This document shows, in pieces, positions 1-13,130 of a stretch of DNA of 64,000 bases (the first letter of the stretch is position 1; each line of letters begins with the position of its first letter). The stretch spans positions 20,202,181 to 20,266,180 of the forward strand of contig NC_135552.1 of NCBI RefSeq assembly GCF_964340395.1, given 5' to 3'. The notes under the pieces are model-generated. The model made no database searches. It saw only the letters and a program-made list of their open reading frames with translations, and was not told the DNA's origin. Both the position numbers and the translations under genes were made by a program. The stretch is from Glandiceps talaboti (lineage: Eukaryota > Hemichordata > Enteropneusta > Spengelidae).

Positions 1-834
1 GTAAAACTGTAATACCATCAAACGACTGTCGCTTTATAATATTGTGAATGTCAGCACAGCGGTTGGATTTTCAGAATTTACCGAAGGGCACGTTTCCCTA
101 CAACCCGTTCGTCGAAGTTATTCATTAGTTTGCCAATTTCCTAGCTCAAAGCTATCGAGTTGAAACCTTTTGTAGTTAAACAGTTCTAACATGTTCGTAT
201 TGCGATTAATTTATCCCTTGTTCTCACGAAAAATTAGTATGCGATGGGTTGGGTTAATGTATGTATGTGTACTTTGTTGATAAATGTTTACGATACCAGC
301 AAACGCTGCAGGTATTTGGACTTTGAACAAGTAGAAAGTCGTTCCTCGTCCACACCTTACACAATGAGTGACATGTGTAATTATGTATTTAATAAGTGTC
401 GAAATAACTCTGATGTTTGGAAGAGGAAAATGTGTTAGGGTTTACCGGGGAGGTGCCTTCACCCAGCTCGGCGAAATGTACATCTTTACGTTAATTATGT
501 CTGGTCAAATTACGTAATATAAACAACATAGTATCTCTGTTTGACAAGTATTTATCTCTGTTTGCTAAGTAAATACTTATTACAACGCAATAGTATCACA
601 TTTCAACAATGTTATATGTTGAATGAAATTTGCATAATACAATGTAGCACATGTACATTTCTGAATTGAAATGTATGTTTACCATAAATTTTAAAACGAC
701 ATATTGTTTGTCTATACATTGGGTGGTATTATCGTACGATGTTCTCATGTGTGTACATCAAACCGATGTATTTATGGTTTAAATAAACAATTCCTTTGAA
801 TTTAGACCACGAAATGTAAACACATATGATCTAG
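1..834. other. Intergenic stretch, no gene seen
   Basis: AT-rich sequence without a recognisable coding region. A 64-codon open frame at 244-438 has no start context, splice signal or family resemblance I can support. The only regulatory-looking sequence is at the right edge, just before the small membrane-protein gene. Confidence 0.6.
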
Positions 835-899
835 TGACGTCATCTGACTTTGTGCCTTTGCAGTATAAACTATATCACTTTTATTATTTACGTCTTTCA
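835..899 (+). promoter_or_regulatory. CRE plus TATA-box promoter of the 71-aa membrane-protein gene
   Basis: A perfect CRE palindrome (TGACGTCA) is at 835-842 and a TATAAA box at 864-869. A pyrimidine-rich initiator-like TCTTTCAG follows at 893-900, about 30 bp downstream of the TATA box. A donor-like GAAG|GTAATG at 967/968 would end a short non-coding first exon (about 895-967). It would join to the acceptor at 1830-1831 in front of the coding exon. The order and spacing are those of a TATA-type, cAMP-responsive promoter. Transcription itself is inferred. Confidence 0.5.
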
Positions 900-1837
900 G
901 GTGCTACCCCTGATCAAAACGTATAAGTGTTTCTTCATTGAGGAGTGACAATAACACCAGTTGGAAGGTAATGTAGTCATGACAACGTTAACCCATTTTG
1001 GTAAATTTATTGGATGAAATTAACTAACTGGCGTACTTGTAGTTTGGCCTGGAATGCGACCATAAATTGTACAAAACTAGGTGGCCTGTCAAGCTTTTGT
1101 ACCTCACTCACTAGTACCTCTCCATAGCTCTGTAGAATAGAACAGGATAATGGAATGCGATTAGCGATACGATTAGAGTAGAGGAGAATAGAGCAGAGCA
1201 GAGCAGAGCAGGTACAATACTTATGATGGCGTAGCTTTCATTAGTCCAGAGACGTGGCTATCTGACTTACAATTTATATTATTTGTCGTTTGCCAGAACA
1301 CTGTCAAGCTAGTGTATGCTAGGCCAAGTTTTCATCACATTCTTTCTTTACTTTAAATGGTCAATTTGATGGTCATTTTACCACGAAACGACTACCTTTA
1401 CCATGGCTTGTGGTTGTCCTGAATGTAATATTATATCACTTTGTACTGGTAAATTTGCTATTCTTATACTGTGGTAGTTTTCGAATACGACGGCAGACTG
1501 ACTTCCATGCTACCAAAATAAGAACAACTTGTATAAATTCCCAGCCTTTGTGTATAAATTGTTTCATTACAACGAACATAATATTTCCTTCCAAAAGTAC
1601 AGTGGTGGTTTGCAACTTAGAGTGACACTAGGGTGTGATACAATAAAGTTGTAAACATCCCCCACGCCAATTGACTGATACATTTATAGTACGTATTACA
1701 TGTAACATGATTTATAGCCAAACGTTAGATGTTTTATTAAATATAATTCTCCTGCCTCTACATAGTAGTAAACATTTGTCACATTGTGAAATAGTAGAAC
1801 ACAACAAACAGAGTTCTCTTTCTCTTTACAGACTAAG

Positions 1838-2053
1838 ATGGCAGGTACTAACTTCCTTTGGACCATTCTATGGCTTCTATGTCTTATCTTCATAGCGTGG
1901 CCTGTATCTTTCTTTGTGGCCTGGTTTTACGTCATATGTCTACCATTTGGTGTTTGCATAGAGGTGTGCAAACGACTGTGCGAGCTCCTTTTGAAAGTAG
2001 TACAGTTTCCCGAATGGACGGCACAGAAGATGGTTAAAGGAGAAAGTTGCTGA
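1838..2053 (+). CDS. Small integral membrane protein, 71 aa, family not recognised
   Basis: An ATG lies six bases after a good 3' splice site (TCTCTTTACAG, ending 1831) and opens a 71-codon frame to TGA. Residues 6-41 are almost continuously hydrophobic and rich in Trp and Phe, with Pro22 and Pro36. This fits one long transmembrane segment or a re-entrant hairpin. The C-terminal third is amphipathic (CKRLCELLLKVVQ) and the protein ends in Cys. Cysteines at 15, 34, 40, 44, 48 and 71 could be palmitoylated. An AATAAA lies about 260 nt after the stop, and a CRE/TATA promoter with a non-coding exon lies upstream, so a complete two-exon gene is likely. I do not recognise the family, and a small chance remains that this is a chance open frame. 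Confidence 0.6.
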   Translation: MAGTNFLWTILWLLCLIFIAWPVSFFVAWFYVICLPFGVCIEVCKRLCELLLKVVQFPEWTAQKMVKGESC

Positions 2054-2312
2054 AACGAAAAAAAGATAACTCATTTGATATGAAGGAAGCCCTGAAATAT
2101 GTAGTGTAGATAACAAGTATCCTACGGAGTATATGTTATGTTTTGACGACCTTGTCCAGTGCTACTACCAGTAGATACCCAGGAGTGTATTTCACAAGAT
2201 ATAAACTCTTGTAATACTTGAGACCACGCTTTTGTCCATTAGCAAATTTCATAATTTTAATCTGTTTTTGTGAGACCCCCCCCCTCGATAATCACAGACT
2301 TACCTGTGCTCT

Positions 2313-2318
2313 AATAAA
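2313..2318 (+). other. Poly(A) signal of the small membrane-protein gene
   Basis: AATAAA about 260 nt downstream of the TGA at 2053. It would end a 3' UTR of ordinary length. Confidence 0.5.
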
Positions 2319-2560
2319 GTAAATCTATAAAAGTCGTAATATCGTGGTCATGTGGATTCGTGTTCTCAAAGTAAATTATTTTGATTTGCGTCATGATATT
2401 AGATAATATTTATCCTGCACGAGATGCAATAATGTAATGGTAAAGTTATACATGAACCCTATTTGTACCTGTCAGTCACACTAATTGCGCCTACCTTGGG
2501 TACAAAGTGTTACATATTGTACATATGACATATAGCTGATATAGTGAAGTGGCCGCTTGA

Positions 2561-3018
2561 CGGTGCCGTAAAAGAGGCTGTGGTTTACGACGATGTCCGA
2601 GATCTAACCAGGGTATTAGCCAAGTATAGGGAAGACATGAGAAATCAGGCTACAGTATAAATTACTCTATTTTGTTTGTGTCATAATTTGTTGCCATTGA
2701 CATTAAGTCTTAAAATCATTAATTTGAGCAATAACTACAAATATGATGTTTAGCTATGAATAGTACACGTATAATACTAACTTTTTTCATTTCAAGATAG
2801 ATATGTAATTCTCTATTTGGTGAGTGTCTTTGTATTTTCGATTATACTGATATAATATTTTTTATTTCTTCTGAAACGTTTTACCACTAGTTTGCTTTGA
2901 TATGTTTAATATGTATGTTCTTGGGTAGAGCATATCCATTCTCGCAAACCAGAGCTGTTATTTCTTCCGCTACACTTCCAGTGGTGCCGTAAAACAGGCC
3001 GTGGTTTGCGACGATGAG
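2561..3018 (+). repeat. Two copies of a short dispersed repeat
   Basis: A core reading GGTGCCGTAAAA-AGG-(C/T)GTGGTTT followed by CGACGATG occurs at 2561-2596. A longer copy at 2939-3018 starts CTCGCAAACCAGAGCTGTTA. A third copy with the same two landmarks is in ADH-A intron 5 (7979-8079). This is an interspersed repeat of unknown class; the stretch between the two copies is plain AT-rich DNA. Confidence 0.55.
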
Positions 3019-3186
3019 CATATCCAGTTGTTTGTACGAAAAGTAATATCATACTGTCATATTCTATTTATGGCGTCTAAACTCAGCTTGTGCCAATACA
3101 CTTCATCTATCACAGAAAGGTTATTGTGACCGACAAGTCGTTTGTCTTTACAAAGTAATATTTTTTTTAACCGTGGTGTGTGGACT

Positions 3187-3300
3187 TACGCGGTCCTAGA
3201 ACCCCGTGTTATTTTACCCCTTTCATATATTATTTGCCAAGTATCTCAGTATTATGGATATTTTATCTTTAATAGTGTATTCTGAAACATATCTCGGGAT
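3187..3300 (+). repeat. Dispersed repeat, partner at 56149-56253
   Basis: About 110 bp beginning TACGCGGTCCTAGAA and ending near AAACATATCTCGGG. It matches 56149-56253 in the same orientation with scattered substitutions. The shared internal landmark is TTTACCCCTTTCA followed by TATTATT-GCCAA. No open frame or terminal repeat was found. Confidence 0.5.
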
Positions 3301-4037
3301 ACAAGTAACAATGTTTCGTACCCATATCCATCTAATTTCTGCTTATCATCGGGAACAAAGTAGCGACTGATTAAATCTTAGCTGCATTTTATGCTCTTTA
3401 GGGACCCAAAAAATTGAGTTTCACCCATTCTAAATCGCTCGACTTCTCTCTGAAATAGAGTTTAACAGTTGGTAAATCTGCGGCTGTACACTGTGGCAAC
3501 GCATTCTGGGAAACAAACAAAGTTAGGGACATCTCTTCAAACTATAGCTTCAGTATAATAGATTCGGTAACAGAAGCTTAATAGCTCCTAATTTTGTTTC
3601 CCTGAATTTAAACATTTATTAAACGAATGAAGTGACAATCTCGTCCTTTCTTTCATATTCGCAATTCTAAAGGTAAAACTGATGACAGAAGCCAAAGAAA
3701 GTTTGTTGAACTTATAAAGGGCAATGTCTATGTGTGTAGCGTATGGTGTTACCTTAGAGCTACATAGACTCATGGTGTTATTGCCCTATTCGTGACCCAG
3801 GGTCAATGAACTACGTGTTATTCTGTTAGTATTACTGTCCTTACCCTAGTTCTGACCCAGGGTCCGTTACTGGACGTGTTTAGAAGTGAGCAAGAAACTG
3901 AACACCCCACTGAAGTCACAGAATTCGAAGGTGGTAAAATATTTATTATCTGCAGCTGATGGTCAAGGTAAGATTTAGTGGTATCGACAATATACAGTGG
4001 CATTGTTGGCTTTCTGTTCGACATAACAGCCAACATA

Positions 4038-4989
4038 GTCTAGTTCCTGACGGACCGTATTCCGAACTAGACTACGGCCAACATAACAAGGTTAAAACAT
4101 AGACCCTGCACGAGTAGGCAATCAGGTCTATGTGTACATCCAAAGTCTGCTTCATTGTCAATGATGACGTACACCTGACACAGAATGACGTAGCCTCGGT
4201 GTATAATCTCATGGGTCCATTCCTGTTGTTCTGAAATGTAAACCATTGGTGTAGATACACTCATGTAGGCTTGACAAATCGACGAGCAAAATGCTAAAGC
4301 ACACTCATATTTTAGTGTTCATTAAAATTTCATAAAGCTTAAAGGATCGGTTAGTTTTCGCTGGTTGTGATGGGGGGGGGGGGTTCATTTTGGAAAACAC
4401 TGCTTGAAGTGGGGTTCATATTGGTAATATTCAGTTGAAGCTGGATGTCATTGTTGAAAACATTTCTGGTAATTTTTACCCCAAGAATATCCACAAAATC
4501 AGTATTTAGTGTCACTATGGTGTCGAGGAATAGTTTCCAAGTAACCGTAACTTCCAAATAAGAATTCCTTCACCGGTTACTCTCCAGTATCTTATTTCAT
4601 TCATATTCAATACATTTTGTGACGAAATACGTTTACAGTAATTTTCAATCATTATGATCGATATGTTTGATGATTACTTGCTTAATAATTTAAATATGTA
4701 TTTGTTATTTTACTTGATTTGGCTTCTTTAAAAAAATTGTTACATTTGTTTGTTACAGTTGAGATTGTGGAAAGTTGATGACGTTAGGATATATACATGT
4801 GAACATATTGACACTAGAGAGACTGTAGGTAAATTAATTGGTTTGTGTTATTCTATTACGTCCAGTATTGCTATACACTCTATCCCAACATAAACCAAAC
4901 AGGTAATACTGTGACTGTTGGTAGGCTTGACTAGACGGTATAAGTGTGAAGTTAACAGAGTAAGGAATACGGTCCGTCAGGAACTAGAC
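4038..4989. mobile_element. Non-autonomous DNA transposon with perfect 28-bp inverted ends, TA-flanked
   Basis: The 28 bases at 4036-4063 are the exact reverse complement of 4964-4991; the ends read TAGTCTAGTTCCTGACGG inward. If the outermost TA is the target-site duplication, the element is 952 bp with 26-bp terminal repeats starting GTCTAGTTCC. That is the pattern of Tc1/mariner-like elements. The left end also carries a second, inverted copy of GAACTAGACTA at 4064-4074, which makes a hairpin. Open frames inside are short and resemble no transposase. Confidence 0.6.
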
Positions 4990-4991
4990 TA

Positions 4992-5627
4992 CTAGGGGTA
5001 TGGAATATTGATCAATCTTCACTGTTTAAAAATCTTATGATAATAAACTATTAATTCATCAATGCTGACCTTGTCACTTGACCTCATATAACCTAATGTC
5101 AGAGGTAAAGGTCGGGAGGGGATGGAGGAGGAGGAGAGACTTCACATGGAATACTGTATATGAGGATTTAAAAGACACCTTCATCAAAACGTGGGTGCCC
5201 TGTATGGCATGTATGTGTTGAACGTTATATATACTCTCTTGATGCAAAACATATATTTTAGATCTCCCTCATTTATTAAAAATGCACTGCAGGGTAACAG
5301 CTCACTCTCCCCCCTCGCATTATTGAAGTATTGTGGGAAATTTGTCACTGTAAGCGTTGTTGACAGTAGACAGTCGTACCCCGGGGAGTCGTACGTACTT
5401 ATATAATAGTGTCTACGTTCACCAGTTATATACATGTACATATGACAACGGCCAACCCCATTCATCGTCTTGGTAGCACACCCCTTGTCTTATTTTACAG
5501 ACGCCCAGTGCTGATTTCCAACCGCTATGCAATAACTATGATAGATATCATTTTGACTCATAAATAAACGTGTTTATTTTCCAATTAAATTTTTGACCAT
5601 TCTTAGTTTGCTTAGAAAGGAAACAAG
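4992..5627. other. Upstream region of ADH-A
   Basis: No gene seen. A weak acceptor-like stretch (CCATTCTTAG at about 5598-5607) just upstream of the ADH-A ATG suggests that the 5' UTR is spliced. This agrees with the 5'-UTR intron visible in ADH-C. It shares no obvious homology with the sequences upstream of ADH-B and ADH-C. Confidence 0.35.
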
Positions 5628-9698
<4,071 letters not shown>

Positions 9699-9755
9699 TA
9701 GTGACACAGAAAGAATATCTAGGACAGGATATTTTGTAACTTTAGAAACACATAC

Positions 9756-9761
9756 AATAAA
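9756..9761 (+). other. Poly(A) signal of ADH-A
   Basis: AATAAA 58 nt after the TAA of ADH-A. The same motif is kept behind the dead exon copy at 20805-20810. Confidence 0.6.
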
Positions 9762-9777
9762 GCTTTGTAATTCCATG

Positions 9778-10112
9778 GAAATTCTCTTCTCTTCTCTTCT
9801 CTTCTCTTCTCTTCTCTTCTCTTCTCTTCTCTTCTCTTCTCTTCTCTTCTCTTCTCTTCTCTTCTCTTCTCTTCCCTTCCCTTCCCTTCCCTTCCCTTCC
9901 CTTCCCTTCCCTTCTCTTCTCTTCTCTTTCATGATTCTCTTTCATTCTCTTCTCTATAATTCTATTCTATTCTATTCTATTCTATTCTATTCTATTCTAT
10001 CCTATCCTATTCTATTCTATTCTATTTTATTCTATTCTATTTTATTCTATTCTATTCTATTCTATTCTATTCTATTCTATTCTATTCTATTCTATTCTAT
10101 TCTATTCTATTC
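9778..10112. repeat. (TTCTC)n / (TTCCC)n / (TTCTA)n microsatellites
   Basis: Pentanucleotide runs at 9778-9931 and 9957-10112, a short distance behind the ADH-A stop codon. The 162-codon open frame across them is repeat translation. Confidence 0.95.
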
Positions 10113-11066
10113 CATCTTATACCTGTGCAATAATCTTAAATGTTAATCTCTTTACAAAACGAAGATAGAATTTTGGTCATGTGACCTTGTAGTATTCTAC
10201 GTGGTTACAGTCATATAGTTAAAGGGGAAATGACACGTGACAATGCGAATCTTTTGTGCAACTAAAGTTAATTTGATGGCAATTAATGTGCGATATTGCT
10301 TTAGTTTAGTTTCCTCATCCAAACATACATACACAAAGTCGTGACACCAATAAGCCCTTAAATTGTGAAATATCATTTCTGTGTGAATGTGATATTTTCT
10401 GAGTATTTCTTACTGTGGGTGGTGTTCATCAAAGGTCACTATATCATCTACTTCAGTGCCGTAAAGGGCACTAGTTGATCGCCACGACTGAACTACATTT
10501 GTAGAGCCGAGAACAACTGATTACAGAGCTTGATTTAGCTTATTTCTTCTTATAAAAAAAATCAAAAATAACGCTCTCCATTGAGTGTCTTATTAATTAT
10601 TGGCATTTTAGCATTTTTCAGGGTATATGTTGATGGTTGCCTGATCGAAAAAACTAATTACAGCCAGCGCAGTTTTAAAAATAGCACCAGACAGCACTCT
10701 TTTAGTCATTGCATTTTAATTTTTTTTTAAATCCAGGGGCGGAAAGGGAAACCCCTCAGGTACCCAACGCCACTTGGCACTCCGCTCCCTCGTAGGTATT
10801 ACTGCCCACTCTGCCGATTTTACCCGTCTAACTGAAAAAAAAGAAGAAATAATCCGAAATACACATCTGGTGTGACATGGTCAAGATTCAAAAGAGACAC
10901 AAAAATACCAATAATTTGTGATCACCCCTACCCTTCCACCCCGAATGTTCATGGTTTGCTCCAAGAAGTTCACCTGGTTACATTGTCACAAGGCGTGACC
11001 CTAGACATGCTAGACGTGACGGCGGGGTCTAGGATGCAAATTAGCTTAGGTCTGTGGGCGCTATAA

Positions 11067-12052
11067 AGGGAGCCTTCAATAATTACATGGGGAGGACCGG
11101 GGAATAGGGTCACTGTTTACAAATCGGTCCTCGGGGATGGCCACAATTTAGAAAATGTTGTATCACATTTTACTCTGACTCATTATATTGTCTAATGTTT
11201 CATTTTTTGGTAAATAAAGCATCCCACTGCTGGCACGTCGATTAGGATATAGGTTAGGGGTACACCATTTGGTTTCTGGGGGAGGGGCTAAATGATTAAG
11301 ACCCCAAAAAAGACCCCCCAAAAAAAAAAAAAAAAAATTAAAAAAAAAAATTCAACCACTATGACAGCAATTTTTTTTCGAGATTAACAAGTCAGCTTTT
11401 TTGTACCGAAAGTAGTAAACTGCGACCAGGCTGCGATTTGTCATCCTCGATATCCCAGACTCACCGCTAGTGAGGTTTTTTCCTACTTTTGGTCGGCGAC
11501 AATTTTTTTTTTCGTGCCGTAATATCAGACCATGTTAATCAAATCGCTGTGGACAACCATGTAATGTAACTTGTGTCTCACAGGAGTAAAACAGTTACAG
11601 GAACAGTTGGCTATCTATATTGTGGAGGTGTTGACCTCGGTCCCGACTATATCGAGAGTGTGCTCATCTATTGTTTGGGAGTTAACGTTCTGGCCTTTAA
11701 CTCAGCCAACGATATCCAAACACAAGTATTGATAACATGTAAATAAGGCAGTGTCGATTTCACACAAATTCGATTACGGTGGTAGTAGTTGGGAAATAAC
11801 CCATACCTACAACTTTCAACGTTGTGACCGCAGTGGGATTAAACAGTCCGTTGATTCTGGGACCTTTTCCATGTCTGGCAGCATTTAAACCATGCTTTTT
11901 TTCACAAATATTTTAACAGGGTGTCACGATTTCGAGAAAGGCGGAATGGTCAATTTTTAGTACGACTCAATCGCGGAGGGTCATATTTTACGCAACAGTC
12001 CAGGCCTGATTTCAACGGCCGCCCCCTTCAATGTAATTACTTAATGCTCCCT
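11067..12052. mobile_element. Non-autonomous DNA transposon with GGGAGCCTTCA ends, copy 1
   Basis: The left end reads AGGGAGCCTTCAATAATTAC. The right end (12032-12052) is its inverted counterpart TGTAATTAC-TTAATGCTCCCT. Related elements with the same ends lie at 23602-24261 and 57894-58382; they share internal sequence, for example the GGGAGTTAACGTTCT and CCATGTCTG-CAGCATTTAAACC landmarks. There is no transposase. Confidence 0.65.
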
Positions 12053-12156
12053 AAGTTCTTGTTCTCCTTGACCGAGTTTTGGTCCAGGGTCGTCATACGG
12101 TCGTTTTCAGAAGTTAAGTGCGAGCAAACTTGATGTGGTCGAAGTAGTACGAATTC

Positions 12157-12531
12157 GTACACCGATGACCAGTGGATTAGCAAGGTAGGATATACTTAAT
12201 GTAATAGTACTAGTAGTATAGTATGAGTTTCACGTGTTTTAATACATGTACACGTAAAAGTAAAAGGAGGCGTGGTCACTTGCACGACAACACTTTTTCT
12301 AAACAAGCACTGTGTCTGTGACATCACCTGGTCTTTACGGTACGGTACACATATACTTATCGCATAGGCCACCTCTTGCAGTCTCTTTAAAGTCCTAGGT
12401 TGTACTCAGTATGTCTTACATGCATTGAAGTTGGGTTTTTTTCTATTTGCTGTACAAAGATTTCAGACTATTGATTCGATTGGGAAATGTAAGTATATTG
12501 ATATCCACCTGTTTTGTTCAAAAGGTAAAAA
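12157..12531 (+). promoter_or_regulatory. Conserved block upstream of ADH-B (likely promoter)
   Basis: This stretch is kept in the same order upstream of ADH-C (about 24370-24945). It includes a CACGTG E-box at 12231-12236 (24468-24473 in the C copy), a GCGTGGTCACTTGCACGACAAC element and the final CTGTTTTGTTCAAAAG before the ATG. That it acts as a promoter is inferred from position and conservation; shared ancestry alone could explain the similarity. Confidence 0.35.
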
Positions 12532-13075
12532 ATGGCAGAATGTACAACCATGAGATGTGTGAAAATGGTTGAAGTAGGACCAGCAGAACTACAATATATC
12601 ACAGATGAAAAAAGGCCTTCTTTACCACCAGAGGGCGCTATTATCAAGGTGAGTGCCGCAGGCTGAATACCAGGGATACCGGATAGTGTGCATGTTCACG
12701 CAATAAGCAGAATATCCCACAATTCTGATTTGTATGTATTATCATTTGCTCTTTGAAGTCATGTGAATCTCAAGGTTTCGGTTTTGTGAAAATGGCCACT
12801 TACTTTGGACAAGCTCTCCTGAAAAAGCACTGTACTGAATTTACTGCTTAATACCACCTGATGGTCACTTTACTTAGGCTAATTAAGTTCTCAATTTTAT
12901 GAATTTGAAACTGGTTACTATAGATACTCATGTTTATTATATGTTTTACCTTTGTGGTCATATACATTGTAATTAGTCATGTACTTATGTATATTTGAAT
13001 AATCTTTCATTTTACAACCTATTGAAATCTATAGACCCATTATGTACAAATTCTATATCTATCTGTATCTATCTA

Positions 13076-13130
<55 letters not shown>

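Larger units (their letters stand above)
9699..12531 (+). repeat. ADH spacer S1, homologous to spacer S2 (20749-25269)
   Basis: The two inter-ADH spacers share their order of landmarks. These are the tail after an A-type exon 8, a (TTCTC)n then (TTCTA)n microsatellite, an ACAAAACGAAG block, a GATGGTTGCCTGATCGAAAA block, the GGGAGCC-ended transposon, and a proximal block with CACGTG. S1 lacks the hAT-like insertion and the 5'-UTR intron found in S2. No gene is seen inside. Confidence 0.85.
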
